Positions 1 through 9,388 of a DNA stretch of 64,000 nucleotides are shown here, piece by piece. Source of the DNA: Rubrivivax sp. GTDB taxonomy: Bacteria > Pseudomonadota > Gammaproteobacteria > Burkholderiales > Burkholderiaceae_C. The notes under the pieces are model-generated. The model searched no databases. It was not told the DNA's origin and saw only the letters and a program-made list of their open reading frames with translations. Location of the stretch: assembly GCA_027487905.1 (NCBI GenBank), contig JAIYCR010000018.1:1-64000 (forward strand). Direction: 5' to 3'. The stretch's first letter is position 1. Each line of letters begins with the position of its first letter. The position numbers and the translations under genes were made by a program.

Positions 1-195
1 CCGCCCCCGCCTTCCCGCCTTCCATTAGGCTTGCCCCCCTACCATTGCCGCCTGTGCCGTCGACGTGCGTCCTCACGCCTTACCCCCTGCCGATCGTGGT
101 GCCCCGCCTGGTGCGAGGCCGTCCGGTGTGGCCCGGCCACAGCGGTTGCAGTTGCGGTTGCGGTTGCGGCCACCTCACCGTCCAGGCGTGCGCCC

Positions 196-1248
196 ATGAA
201 CGCGTCGTTGATGGGGTCGCTGATGGGGGTCTACGCAGGCGTGGCCGCCGGCTTCGTGCTCGGCCGGCTCGGCTGGCTGGACGCGATGTGGCGACGCGCC
301 GGCCTGGCGCGGCTCGGCGCTGCGGCGGGCCATCCCGTGCGGCTGCTGGCCGCGCTGGCCTTCCTCGTCTTCGTGCCGGCCCTGCTGTTCCGGACCACCG
401 CGCGGCTGGACCCGACCGGCTTGCCCTGGGCCACGATGGCCGCCTATTTCCTTCCGGCTTCGCTGTTGCTGCTCACGGTCCACGCCTATTTCTCGCGCCG
501 TCGCGCGCTGCCGCCCGGGGCTCAGGCGCAGGCGGAAAGCCGCGCACCGCAGGAGCCCGCCGTGCGGGCCATCACCGCGACCTTCGGCAACACCGCGCAG
601 CTGGGCATCCCGGTGTCCACCGCGCTCTTCGGCGAGACCGGGCTGGCCTTGCATCTGGCGGTCATCGCGCTGCATGCACTCACGCTGATGACGCTGGCCA
701 CCGTGCTCGCCGAGGTGGCCGCCGCCCGCCAGGGCCCCGACGGGGGCCGGCGCACCGGGCGCGCGCAGCGCCTGGCGGCCATCGCCGGCGTCACCGCCCG
801 TCGCTCGATCCTTCACCCGGTGGTGCTGCCGGTGCTGGCCGGGCTGGCCTGGAACCTGGCCGGCTGGCCCCTGCCGGCCGCCGTGGATGGTCTGCTCGCA
901 GGCCTCGCCCTCATCGCGGTGCCGCTGTGCCTGGCCTTGATCGGGCTGTCGCTGGCCGAGGCACGGGGGCTGTCGGTGCTGAGGGAGTCCATCGGCCTGG
1001 TGGCCTTCAAGCTGCTGGCCATGCCGGCGGTGATCGCCGCCGTGGCCCATGGCTTCTTCGGACTGGAGGGGCTGCCGCTGGGGGTGCTGGTGATGTGTGC
1101 GGCCCTGCCGGCAGGGGCCAACGCGCTGCTCTTCGCCCAGCGCTACCGCGTGCTGGAGGCCCAGACCGCGGCCGCGGTGGCCGGCTCCACGCTGCTGTTC
1201 GCGTTGACGGCGCCGCTGTGGGTGATGGCGCTGGCGTGGATGCGCTGA
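196..1248 (+). CDS. AEC family transporter (auxin efflux carrier-like permease)
   Basis: Predicted 350-residue inner-membrane permease of the AEC family, whose characterised members export or exchange small organic anions. The start at 196 was chosen because the first predicted membrane helix begins within the next 20 residues; upstream in-frame sequence is Arg-rich and unlike a protein. About ten hydrophobic segments are visible, arranged as two halves around a charged central loop (residues about 110-190). The motif FGNTAQLGIPVS in the first half and LPAGANALLFAQRY near the C-terminus are typical AEC signatures. The 195 bases before it hold a short GGTTGC-type repeat (about 145-170) and no recognisable gene. 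The substrate cannot be told from sequence. A second AEC paralogue lies at 11540-12445. Confidence 0.85.
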   Translation: MNASLMGSLMGVYAGVAAGFVLGRLGWLDAMWRRAGLARLGAAAGHPVRLLAALAFLVFVPALLFRTTARLDPTGLPWATMAAYFLPASLLLLTVHAYFSRRRALPPGAQAQAESRAPQEPAVRAITATFGNTAQLGIPVSTALFGETGLALHLAVIALHALTLMTLATVLAEVAAARQGPDGGRRTGRAQRLAAIAGVTARRSILHPVVLPVLAGLAWNLAGWPLPAAVDGLLAGLALIAVPLCLALIGLSLAEARGLSVLRESIGLVAFKLLAMPAVIAAVAHGFFGLEGLPLGVLVMCAALPAGANALLFAQRYRVLEAQTAAAVAGSTLLFALTAPLWVMALAWMR

Positions 1249-1510
1249 CCGCACCGGCCCGCACCGTTTGTGCGGTATCCGACACGGCAGCAGGCCCTGA
1301 CCGACGTCGATGTGAAAATCCGCTCACGGGTGGACGCGCGGCGGCTTCAAACTCGCCGCTGGCGCTTCGCAGCAGATGGACGACCGCCCCAGGCGTCCTG
1401 CCGGCCCGACCGGACATCGCCGATCCCGGGTCCGGCGAGGCGCCACCCGGCAAAGGGCACCCAGCCTCGCGTCGACCATCGCCCACCCATCCTCGAACCC
1501 TGACCTCCGC

Positions 1511-2791
1511 ATGGCGCTCCTGGACATTCCCCGCTACATGAGCACCCTGGGCCAGGCTGCCCGGGTCGCGTCTCGCCGGCTCGCCGCGTCCAGCACCGCA
1601 CAGCGCAACGCGACGCTGCACGCGCTGGCCGCGCTGCTGCGCGAGGATGCCGGCGCGCTCGCCCAGGCCAACGCACTCGACCTGGACGCCGCCCGCGCCG
1701 CCGGGCTCGCCGGCCCGATGCTTGACCGCCTCAAGCTCACCCCCGCGGCGCTGCAGACGGTGGCCACCGGCTGCGAGCAGCTTGCCGACATGCCCGACCC
1801 GGTGGGCGAGATCCTCGAGCTGCGGCGCCGCCCGAGCGGCATCGCCGTGGGCCGCATGCGCGTGCCGCTCGGCGTGTTCGGCATGGTCTACGAAAGCAGG
1901 CCGAACGTGACCATCGAGGCGGCGTCGCTGGCCATCAAGAGCGGCAACGCCTGCATCCTGCGCGGCGGCTCCGAAGCCATCCACAGCAACCTCGCGCTGT
2001 GGCGGCGGGTGCAGGCCGCCCTGGAAGCCGCGGGGCTGCCCATCGAGTCGGTGCAGCTCGTCGAGACCACCGACCGGGCTGCCGTCGGGCAGCTGATCGC
2101 CATGCCCGATTGGGTGGATGTGATCATCCCGCGCGGCGGCAAGGGCCTGATCGAGCGCATCACCGCCGAGGCCCGCGTCCCGGTCATCAAGCACCTGGAT
2201 GGCAACTGCCATGTGTACGTCGACGCCGAGGTCGACCTGGAGCAGGCGCTGCGCGTCACCGACAACGCGAAGACGCAGAAGTACAGCCCCTGCAATGCCG
2301 CCGAATCGCTGCTCGTGCACCAGCGGCAGGCCGCCGCCTTCCTGCCGCGCATCGGCACGATCCTTGCCGACAAGGGCGTGGAGATGCGGGCCTGCGAGCG
2401 CTCGCTGCCGCTGCTGGCCGCCGTCGCTGGCGCGCGGGTGGTGCCGGCCACCGAAGCCGACTGGTCCGAGGAATACCTGGCGCCCATCCTCAGCATCAAG
2501 GTGGTCGAGCACCTGGACGAAGCCATCGAGCACATCAACCGGTACGGCTCCCACCACACCGATGCCATCCTCACCACCCACCACCCCAGCGCGATGCGCT
2601 TCGTCCGCGAGGTCGACTCGGCCAGCGTGATGGTCAATGCGAGCACACGCTTCGCGGACGGCTTCGAGTACGGACTCGGGGCGGAGATCGGCATCAGCAC
2701 CGACAAGTTCCACGCCCGCGGCCCGGTGGGCCTGGAGGGCCTGACCTCCCTGAAGTGGGTGGTGCTCGGTCAGGGCGAAACCCGCACCTGA
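1511..2791 (+). CDS. proA: Gamma-glutamyl phosphate reductase (ProA)
   Basis: Cytoplasmic NADPH-dependent enzyme reducing gamma-glutamyl phosphate to glutamate semialdehyde, the second step of proline synthesis. The 426-residue product (E. coli ProA has 417) shows the aldehyde-dehydrogenase-like fold. Visible motifs are [24 protein letters not shown] and the catalytic region [14 protein letters not shown], where the cysteine forms the thiohemiacetal intermediate. The C-terminal [20 protein letters not shown] block is also present. ATG 1511 fits the usual family length; ATG 1538 is an alternative. It is followed after 14 bp by a lemA gene and so probably shares a transcript with it, although no functional link is known. 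Confidence 0.96.
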   Translation: MALLDIPRYMSTLGQAARVASRRLAASSTAQRNATLHALAALLREDAGALAQANALDLDAARAAGLAGPMLDRLKLTPAALQTVATGCEQLADMPDPVGEILELRRRPSGIAVGRMRVPLGVFGMVYESRPNVTIEAASLAIKSGNACILRGGSEAIHSNLALWRRVQAALEAAGLPIESVQLVETTDRAAVGQLIAMPDWVDVIIPRGGKGLIERITAEARVPVIKHLDGNCHVYVDAEVDLEQALRVTDNAKTQKYSPCNAAESLLVHQRQAAAFLPRIGTILADKGVEMRACERSLPLLAAVAGARVVPATEADWSEEYLAPILSIKVVEHLDEAIEHINRYGSHHTDAILTTHHPSAMRFVREVDSASVMVNASTRFADGFEYGLGAEIGISTDKFHARGPVGLEGLTSLKWVVLGQGETRT

Positions 2792-2805
2792 CCGCACCCG
2801 ATGCC

Positions 2806-3555
2806 ATGTCGACGAGTTTCTGGTGGATCTTCGGCGGCGTGGCGCTGGCCCTGTTCTGGGCCGTGGGTGCCTACAACCGGCTGTCAGGCCTTCGCGATCG
2901 GGTGGTGCAGCGCCAGGCCGATGCCGACCGCATGCTCAGGGCCCGCCACCAGGCCGTGCTGGCGTGGGTGGCATCCAGCCTGCAGGGCGGCGCCACCGAC
3001 GCTGCGCGACCCGGCGCGCCGGACGAAGCGCTGCCCGGCCTTCACCCGACGCTGCCCCCTGCGCCCGACGACGGCACGGTCCAGCGCGTGCGGCATGCAT
3101 GCGCGCAGGCCGCCGCCGCCGGCGATGCCGTCCGTGCCCGTCCCACCCGCCGCGGCGCGATGGCCAGCCTGAACATGGCCGAGCAGGTGCTCGAGAGCGC
3201 CTTGCAGTCCTTCATGCAGGAACCGGCCGCCGCGCACACGCCTGCCGCCCGTCTGGCGCGATCGGCTTGGATGGCCTGCGAGGTCGAACTCACCGTGGCC
3301 CGTCAAGTGCTCAACGCCGACATCGGTGCCTACAACGCGGGCGTCCGTCAATTCCCCGCGCGCCTGCTGGCCGCGCTGTTCGGAATGGGTGCCACGGAGG
3401 CGCTGCGCGCCGGGGCGGAGCTGTCGCCGCTGATCGCCGCACCCGGGGACGCCCCGACGGCTGCCCCGACCTCAGCTTCGACCGAAGCCGACGCCGGGGC
3501 CCGGGCCGGTGCCGCGCCGGCTGCCGCACCGGCACCGGGGGCGTTGGTGCCGTGA
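2806..3555 (+). CDS. lemA: LemA family membrane-anchored protein
   Basis: A 249-residue protein with one N-terminal membrane helix (residues about 4-20) followed by a mostly helical domain. The segments AYNRLSGLRDRVVQRQADAD and AYNAGVRQFPARLLAALFGM are hallmarks of LemA proteins, where the Phe-Pro and FGM ends close the coiled-coil bundle. The last 45 residues are an Ala/Pro-rich tail not typical of the family. LemA proteins often sit beside M48/HtpX-like membrane proteases. Here the next gene starts on a GTG that overlaps the lemA stop codon by 4 bp, so the two are translationally coupled and probably act together at the inner membrane. The biochemical role of LemA is unsettled. Confidence 0.85.
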   Translation: MSTSFWWIFGGVALALFWAVGAYNRLSGLRDRVVQRQADADRMLRARHQAVLAWVASSLQGGATDAARPGAPDEALPGLHPTLPPAPDDGTVQRVRHACAQAAAAGDAVRARPTRRGAMASLNMAEQVLESALQSFMQEPAAAHTPAARLARSAWMACEVELTVARQVLNADIGAYNAGVRQFPARLLAALFGMGATEALRAGAELSPLIAAPGDAPTAAPTSASTEADAGARAGAAPAAAPAPGALVP

Positions 3556-6500
3556 GCCGCTTCTCCGCATCCACGGCGCGCGACGCCGCACCGGCGTCCC
3601 CGAGGAACGCCCTGTCCGGCCCGGTTGGGGCCGGGCCCTCCACGCCGACACCGGACGATCGCGAGGCTGCGGAAGCCGCGGCCCGCCGGTCGGTCCATCG
3701 CCTCTTCCTTGCCACCGCCGCCTGCGCCGTCGTCTGGCTGGTGCTGTGGGCAGCGGCCGGCTCCCAGCTGGCCTTGCGCCTGGTGCCCGCGGCCGGTTTC
3801 GCCCCGCTGCTGGGCGCTGCGTTGGGGCTGGCGTTAGCGCTGCTCTGGCTGGTCGTCGGCCACGCCGGCATGGCCCGCGCCTGGGTGCGAAGCGACGGGA
3901 CGGGGCTCGCAACCTGGGCGGGGGCCCAGGCGCTCAGCACCGGATTCGAACGCTACGCATCGGCCACCGCCGGTCCCTCGCTCGATGCGCAGGAGGCCGC
4001 GTGGGTGGACATCGTGCGCGACGCGGCGCAGCAGCTGGGCCTTCCCCGCCCCAAGCTCTTCGTCTGGGCGCACGAGCCCGCGATCAACGCGCTGGTGGCC
4101 GGCTGGACGCCTTCGACCTCGGCGCTGGTGGTCACCCGCGGCGTGCTGGACAAGCTGGGCGCGCGCGAGCAGCGGGCGCTGGCCACCCACCAGCTGCTGC
4201 GGGTGCAGTCCGGACACGCCCGCTTCCAGCTGGCTGCGACCTCCCTCATCTGGGGCTTCGCCTGGGTGCGCGTCGCCGGCGAGCACCGCCGCCAGCCCGA
4301 CCCGGCCAGCGGCGAACCGTCCACGCCCTTGCAGCATTTCCTCGGCTCGGTGGCGGCGGCCACGGGCTTGCTGGGGTGGCCCTTCACGCTGACCCTGCAA
4401 GGTCGCGCGGCCACCGGCAGCCAGGAGGCGGCCGACACGGCCCTGGCCGAGACGGGCCCGGACCTGCGCATTCCGATGGCCGCCGCGCTGCAGAAGGTCT
4501 GGTACGAGGTGGACAACAACACGGACGCGCTGCGCACCGCCCGGTGCACGCTGCTGCGCCCCTTCCTGCTGAGCGGACCGTCCCGGGGCTGGGGACGAAC
4601 GCATCCTCCGCTCGACTCGCGCGTCGAGCGGCTGAGCGGCCAACCCGGATTGCCGCTGGCCACCACCGTGCTGGCGAACGGGGGCCTGGGTGGGGGGCTG
4701 GGTGGCGGGCTGGATGGTGTGCTGGGTGGGGGGACGGACGCGGGGCTGCGCCACGCAGGACCGCAGGACATCACGCCCCTGGAGGTCGGTGGGTTGGATG
4801 TCCGCGGCGTGCAGCCCGATTGGCCCGAGCCCGAGGGCGCCAACCCACCCCGGCCGCAGGCCCGGCTCATCGGCCTGGATCCCGCGACCGGCGCGGTGCG
4901 CCCATCAAGCCTGCCGCTGCCCCCCGCCAGCACCGACGCCGAGCCGTGGCTGGAGGCTGCCGCCCCCGGCGAGGCCCAGGGCGACCCCTCGATCCATTTC
5001 GGCCATGCGAGCGCGGGCGAACCGCTGCCCCTGACCCCACCCCTGACCGCACCGCTTGCCCCCACCCTGCCGGCAGCCGACGCGCTCGCCGCCCCGCCAC
5101 GCGAACCCGCGCCCGTCCAGGCGCTGGCGGACGCGCCGGTGACCCTCGCGCCCCCGACCCGCGAACCGACCGAAGCGACGGCGCTGCGCGCGGTGGTGTC
5201 GCCTGCCCGTTGGGCCGCTGCGCTCGCAGCCGCCGACGGCAGCGCCGGCGCTGACGGACCGACCACGGACGACCTGCGGACGGCCGCGGCTGCGCTCGGT
5301 GTGGCACCGGCCAGCGCCTTGCGAGCGACCGTCGCCCTCCCATCCGCCCCGCCCGCACGGGCGACCACAGGGGCGCCGGCGCTGGCCGCCCCGACCGAGG
5401 TGGCCGCCCTGCCCGAGCGGGTCTCCGCACCCGCAGCCACCCACCCACCGCCGTCCCCACCCAGCCCCTCACCGACCCCCACGCCCGCCTTTCCCCCAGC
5501 CGACGCCCCCCTGAGCAGGACGCTCCCGCCCCGACCGATCGTGCAGCGCTCGGGCGCGGAGGCCGGGCCTGCCCGTTTCCTTCCCCTGCCGCCGACGCCG
5601 GACGCGGACAGTCCCGAAGGCCGGGAACTCGCCCGCATCGTCCGCATGGCACTGCCCGCGGCGCTGACGGCGGGGTCTGCATTGCCCTCGGCCAGCCCAG
5701 GTGGCCAGGCGCCCGTGGCGGAACGGGCCAACGATCGGGCCAACGATCGGGCCGGTGCGCCCACCTCCCCGCCCGCAGGAGCAGGGGGCGCGAACGCCGG
5801 CACCGGCACCGGCCGGCGGCCCCAGCGCTGGCGCCGCGCCACGGTCGAGGCCGCAAGCCGGCGCGCACCGCGCCGTGCCGGCGCCGGGAGTGGCCTGGGC
5901 GTTGGCACGGCCGGTACGGACGCCGCAGGCATCCGCCGGCAGGCTGCAGCGGTGAACAGCGGCGCGGTGCCCAGCGGCTTTTCCACGCCGTCGGGCTGGC
6001 ATTCCGGTTTCGATCCCACGTCGGGCTTCGGTCCGATCGCCGACTTCGACCCCTCGGACAACACACCGCTGCCCGACCTCCCGCCCATCCCGCCGCTGCC
6101 GGCCGCCTCAGGCCAGGAGGCTGCGGCCCCATCGACACCGGTAGGGGCTCCGGTCGCCACACCGGCTGCGGCCCCCGCACCCTCCGCGCATCCCGCGTAC
6201 CACCCGGCCTCCGCGCCCGCACCCGAGCCCGCCACCGCGCTGCCGCGTCGCCTGGAAGAAGACGAGCACACGCCGCTGGTGCGCGCCGCGCTGGGCCTGG
6301 AGCCGGCCCGGCGTCTGAAGGCGCGCGCCCTGACGCCAGCGACAACGCCAGCGCCAGCGCCAGCGCCAGCGCCAGCACCGGCACCGGCACCGGCACCGGC
6401 ACCGGCGGACACCATCCGTTCGGGCCCGGCCGATGGCGGCTTCGCGGCCACCGAGTGGATGGCCCACCCGATCACACCGGCATCGGCTTCCGCCTTGATG

Positions 6501-7541
6501 CGTTCCGCCGGGTCCGAAGGGTCTGGCGCTCTCGCGATGCCGCCCACAGCGCCCACTGCGCCCATTGCACCCGTTTCACCCATCCCGCCCACTTCGCCCA
6601 CCAAAACAGGCTCCACCCCCCCGCGCCCGCCCGTGGCCGGCGGGGCATCGGCGGCGAAGCCCGAGCCCCGGCCCAAAGGCCAGGCCGCCTCGCGTGGTCC
6701 GGCCGTGCGCTCGGCCATGGACGCGGCGGACGAAGCGCTGGCGCGCGACGCAGCAGCCCGCCTGGGACGCCTGGCCGGCCGGGACGAGCTGCGGGCAGCC
6801 ATCCTGAGCTTCATGATCGCCACCGACAGTGGGCGTGAATGGGCGGCCTGGCGCACCGAAACCGGCGCCGTCACCGCGCATGGCCGCATCCTCGAGGACC
6901 TGGCGGCCCAACCCCGCGCCGCACGGATGCCGTGGTTCGGCGAGTTCGTCCGCCGCGCCGCATCGGACAGCCTGGACGAGCGGCGCGCACTGGTGGAATC
7001 GGCCCGGCGGGTGATGACCGCCGCCGGTGTCGTCAAGCCACTGGACCGCCTGCGCTGGCTCACCCTCAGGCACGGCCTGGGCGCTTCCTCACGCAAACCC
7101 CTGGCCGCGCCCTCCACGCCGCCGGAAGAACACACGGCCTTTTTCCTGCGTCACCTGAACCCGATCGCCACCTACACCGCCTTCCTCGCGCGGATGATTC
7201 CGGTCTATGCCGCGGACGTGGGCATAGACCCGGTGGGCGAGCGCTGGTATCGCGCCGTGCTGCAGCGCTTCGTGGGCGTGAGCCCGGTGCCGCCCTGCCG
7301 CGTCCCCGACAGCGACTCGCTGGTGCATGCCCTGCGTTCGCTGCAGGGCGTGTCCTGGCTGAACCGGCCGCCGCTGGTCCGCGCCTGGGTGGGGGAGGCC
7401 ATCGGACACGCCGTTGGCTCCGGGCTCACCGCCGACGCGGCCGACGCCCTGTTCATGACCTGCCTGCTGCTGGACTCGCCGATGCCGGGCGAGCTGGCCC
7501 GCTATTTCCCCAGCGTGGCAGTCGCGCCGGCCCGCCGCTGA
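3552..7541 (+). CDS. Giant M48 (HtpX-like) protein with degraded zinc site, long Pro/Ala linker and C-terminal helical domain
   Basis: A 1329-residue protein starting at GTG 3552 (overlapping the lemA stop). Two hydrophobic segments (residues about 55-105) anchor it in the inner membrane. An M48 peptidase-like domain follows (about 130-360), recognisable from the INALVAGW and THPPLDSRVERL blocks. The zinc motif, normally HExxH, reads HQLLR here (H213-Q214-L-L-R217). The catalytic glutamate and one zinc-binding histidine are therefore gone, so it is probably not a working metalloprotease. Residues about 370-1040 are a low-complexity Pro/Ala/Gly-rich region, including a Gly-rich repeat (bases about 4680-4735) and Pro-Ala hexanucleotide repeats (about 6347-6407). 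The last 280 residues form a helical domain of unknown function. The LemA coupling suggests a structural or regulatory partner role. A sequencing artefact is unlikely because the frame is open throughout. Confidence 0.75.
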   Translation: MSRFSASTARDAAPASPRNALSGPVGAGPSTPTPDDREAAEAAARRSVHRLFLATAACAVVWLVLWAAAGSQLALRLVPAAGFAPLLGAALGLALALLWLVVGHAGMARAWVRSDGTGLATWAGAQALSTGFERYASATAGPSLDAQEAAWVDIVRDAAQQLGLPRPKLFVWAHEPAINALVAGWTPSTSALVVTRGVLDKLGAREQRALATHQLLRVQSGHARFQLAATSLIWGFAWVRVAGEHRRQPDPASGEPSTPLQHFLGSVAAATGLLGWPFTLTLQGRAATGSQEAADTALAETGPDLRIPMAAALQKVWYEVDNNTDALRTARCTLLRPFLLSGPSRGWGRTHPPLDSRVERLSGQPGLPLATTVLANGGLGGGLGGGLDGVLGGGTDAGLRHAGPQDITPLEVGGLDVRGVQPDWPEPEGANPPRPQARLIGLDPATGAVRPSSLPLPPASTDAEPWLEAAAPGEAQGDPSIHFGHASAGEPLPLTPPLTAPLAPTLPAADALAAPPREPAPVQALADAPVTLAPPTREPTEATALRAVVSPARWAAALAAADGSAGADGPTTDDLRTAAAALGVAPASALRATVALPSAPPARATTGAPALAAPTEVAALPERVSAPAATHPPPSPPSPSPTPTPAFPPADAPLSRTLPPRPIVQRSGAEAGPARFLPLPPTPDADSPEGRELARIVRMALPAALTAGSALPSASPGGQAPVAERANDRANDRAGAPTSPPAGAGGANAGTGTGRRPQRWRRATVEAASRRAPRRAGAGSGLGVGTAGTDAAGIRRQAAAVNSGAVPSGFSTPSGWHSGFDPTSGFGPIADFDPSDNTPLPDLPPIPPLPAASGQEAAAPSTPVGAPVATPAAAPAPSAHPAYHPASAPAPEPATALPRRLEEDEHTPLVRAALGLEPARRLKARALTPATTPAPAPAPAPAPAPAPAPAPADTIRSGPADGGFAATEWMAHPITPASASALMRSAGSEGSGALAMPPTAPTAPIAPVSPIPPTSPTKTGSTPPRPPVAGGASAAKPEPRPKGQAASRGPAVRSAMDAADEALARDAAARLGRLAGRDELRAAILSFMIATDSGREWAAWRTETGAVTAHGRILEDLAAQPRAARMPWFGEFVRRAASDSLDERRALVESARRVMTAAGVVKPLDRLRWLTLRHGLGASSRKPLAAPSTPPEEHTAFFLRHLNPIATYTAFLARMIPVYAADVGIDPVGERWYRAVLQRFVGVSPVPPCRVPDSDSLVHALRSLQGVSWLNRPPLVRAWVGEAIGHAVGSGLTADAADALFMTCLLLDSPMPGELARYFPSVAVAPARR

Positions 7542-7550
7542 AAGACCTGC

Positions 7551-7625
7551 CTCCGAACAGCCCATCCCTGAACGGCCCGTCTCTGAACGGCCCGTCCCTG
7601 AACAGCCCGTCTCTGAAGGGCCAGC
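7551..7625. repeat. Five-copy 15-bp tandem repeat carrying in-frame TGA codons
   Basis: Five consecutive 15-bp units (7551, 7566, 7581, 7596, 7611) of consensus CCCTGAACGGCCCGT follow the stop codon of the M48-like gene. The last four units carry a TGA in the same frame as that stop. The unit resembles the gene terminus, suggesting expansion by slippage or local duplication. Confidence 0.8.
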
Positions 7626-7641
7626 CCGGCAAGGGCTGGCC
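7619..7641. terminator. Hairpin between convergent genes
   Basis: A perfect 9-bp stem (GGCCAGCCC / GGGCTGGCC) with a 5-nt loop lies in the gap between the M48-like gene and fccB. There is no U-tract in either direction, so termination is plausible from position but not proven. Confidence 0.45.
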
Positions 7642-7652
7642 AGCGCTTCACT

Positions 7653-9017
7653 TCAGGTCCAGCCGTCCGACCAGATCGTGCGCGCCCAGCCCCAGGCATA
7701 GTCGCCCTCGGCTTTCCACAGCCCGCGGTCCTGCCCGGAGAGGCCCCCCGCACCCTGCACCGTGACCATCGTCTTCTGGGCCGGGTCGTAGCGGTGCACG
7801 CTCGCCACATGCACCGCGTTCGCGTTGTCGATGTAGCTGTAGCAGGTGTTGGCCATCATCAGCGGCTCGGGCGTGCGCCCGTTCATCAGCTCGACGATGG
7901 CCGCAGCGGCGGCCTTGCCGTGCTGGTTGGCCATGTGGCCCGACTTGGGCATCAGCGGCGCGGACAGCGTCGCATCCCCGAGCACATGCACGTTCTTCAC
8001 CGCGGTGGACTCCATCGTCACCCAGTCCACGCCGCACCAGCGGTTGTTCGCGGTGATGAGGCCGGCGTCCCGTGCGATGTTGGCCGCCCGCATCGGCGGA
8101 ATGAAATTGAGCACCGCACCGCGGACCTCGTCGCCCAGCTCGGTGCGCAGCGCGCCGGCCCGAGCATCCACCTCGGTGACGTTGGCCGAGTTGCGGTATT
8201 CGATGATGCCCTTGTAGTCCTCGTTGAAGATCCGCGTGAAAAGCGGCTTCTTGGAGACCATGTCCGGGTTGGCGTCGAGCACCACCAGCTTGCTGCGCGG
8301 CTTGCGGGTCTTGATGTAGTGGGCAATCTGGCAGGCGCGCTCGTAGGGCCCCGGCGGGCAGCGGTAGGGCGCCAGCGGAATGCTCATCACCACCACGCCA
8401 CCGTCGGGCATCTCCTCGAGCTGGCGGCGCAGCGCCACCGTCTGCGGCCCGGCCTTCCAGGCGTGCAGCACCGTTCGCTGCGCCTCGGCCGTCCAGGTGG
8501 GCACCTGCTCGAACATGAAGTCCACGCCGGGCGAGACGATCACGCGGTCGAAGGGCAGCGAACTGCCGTTGGCCAGCCGCACCTGCTTGCGCTCCGAGTC
8601 GATGGCCGAGGCCATGTCGTGCACCACGCGGATGCCGCGGGCGGCCAGCGCGTCGTAGCGCAGCGTCAGGTCGTCGATGCTGCGGCTGCCGCCGATGACC
8701 AGGTTGGACATCGGGCAGGAGACGAAGCGCTGGCTGGGTTCGACCAGCGTCACATCGATGCGCCCCTCCGACCACAGGCGAAGGTACTTGGCGGCGGTGG
8801 CGCCGCCGTAGCCGCCGCCGATCACGACCACCCGGCCCAGGGGCGCACCGCCGCTGCCCGGGGTGGCGCAGCCGGCCAGCGCGCTGGCGGCCAGGCCCGC
8901 GGCGCCCAGGCGCAGCACGTCGCGGCGCTGCAGGCCGCTGCTCCGGGTGGCCACAGCGGAAGTGGCGTTCACCGCGTCGAAAGCCTTGCGGGGTGCATTC
9001 ATCGTCGGCGTCCTCAT
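7653..9017 (-). CDS. fccB: Flavocytochrome c sulfide dehydrogenase, FAD subunit (FccB)
   Basis: Periplasmic FAD-binding subunit of flavocytochrome c, which oxidises sulfide and passes electrons to its cytochrome subunit. The 454-residue precursor has a twin-arginine motif (LQRRDVLRLG) followed by a hydrophobic stretch ending LAGC, so it is Tat-exported and may be a lipoprotein. The FAD Rossmann motif VVVIGGGYGGATAA follows. Two redox cysteines sit in SCPMSNLVIGG and NTCYSYID, matching the catalytic disulfide of FccB/SoxF proteins. The C-terminal WKAEGDYAWGWARTIW segment matches the family's end domain. The start ATG 9017 overlaps the stop of fccA (ATGA), giving coupled translation. No other sox genes are visible in the window. 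Confidence 0.88.
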   Translation of the reverse strand: MRTPTMNAPRKAFDAVNATSAVATRSSGLQRRDVLRLGAAGLAASALAGCATPGSGGAPLGRVVVIGGGYGGATAAKYLRLWSEGRIDVTLVEPSQRFVSCPMSNLVIGGSRSIDDLTLRYDALAARGIRVVHDMASAIDSERKQVRLANGSSLPFDRVIVSPGVDFMFEQVPTWTAEAQRTVLHAWKAGPQTVALRRQLEEMPDGGVVVMSIPLAPYRCPPGPYERACQIAHYIKTRKPRSKLVVLDANPDMVSKKPLFTRIFNEDYKGIIEYRNSANVTEVDARAGALRTELGDEVRGAVLNFIPPMRAANIARDAGLITANNRWCGVDWVTMESTAVKNVHVLGDATLSAPLMPKSGHMANQHGKAAAAAIVELMNGRTPEPLMMANTCYSYIDNANAVHVASVHRYDPAQKTMVTVQGAGGLSGQDRGLWKAEGDYAWGWARTIWSDGWT

Positions 9018-9370
9018 TGGGCTTTCTGGCGGGAGAAGAACTCACCCATGAGCTCGAACTGCTCGTCGGTGTAGCCCTTGGCGATCTGGTGCATCAAGGT
9101 GGCGGCGCGCCGGCCATCGCGGAAGTCCTGCATCTGGCGCACCAGATAGGCCCTCGGCAGGCCAGCCAACCCGGGCATCGCGCCGGCGCTTCGGCCGTTG
9201 GTGCCGTGGCAATTGGCGCAGTTGGCTGCGAGGTAGGCCGCGGTGCGAAGCTGGCTTTCGGTGAAGGTCTGCGGTGCAGCGCTGCCCTGGGCCTGCGCGC
9301 TGCTGGCCATGCCGAGCGTGCCCAGAACGAAGGCGAGGATGGCCACGAGGGCCAGGGGCGAAGATTTCAA
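9014..9370 (-). CDS. fccA: Class I c-type cytochrome, FccA-like subunit of sulfide dehydrogenase
   Basis: A 118-residue precursor with a Sec signal peptide (cleavage after about AQAQG, residue 28) and one haem-binding motif, CANCHGTNGRS. The probable methionine ligand lies in the C-terminal half. It resembles the monohaem cytochrome subunit of flavocytochrome c sulfide dehydrogenases and would accept electrons from FccB, with which it is coupled. The start codon is TTG at 9370, supported by an AGGGAGA ribosome-binding site about 7 nt upstream. A 19-bp inverted repeat lies just before that site and may control expression. Confidence 0.82.
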   Translation of the reverse strand: MKSSPLALVAILAFVLGTLGMASSAQAQGSAAPQTFTESQLRTAAYLAANCANCHGTNGRSAGAMPGLAGLPRAYLVRQMQDFRDGRRAATLMHQIAKGYTDEQFELMGEFFSRQKAQ

Positions 9371-9388
9371 GCCGGTCTCCCTGGAAAT

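Noticed and set aside
1259-1275. CCGCAC/GTGCGG hairpin after the first AEC gene as a terminator
   Set aside because: Only a 6-bp stem with no U-tract, common by chance in this composition.
45-1541. Long open frame overlapping the AEC transporter and the proA leader
   Set aside because: It is Arg/Gly/Pro-rich shadow sequence of a high-GC region, out of frame with a clear membrane protein, and has no recognisable domain.
3953-7135. A 1060-codon antisense open frame over the M48-like gene
   Set aside because: Low-complexity Ala/Gly/Arg translation with no family resemblance. The sense frame has membrane helices and M48 motifs and is coupled to lemA.
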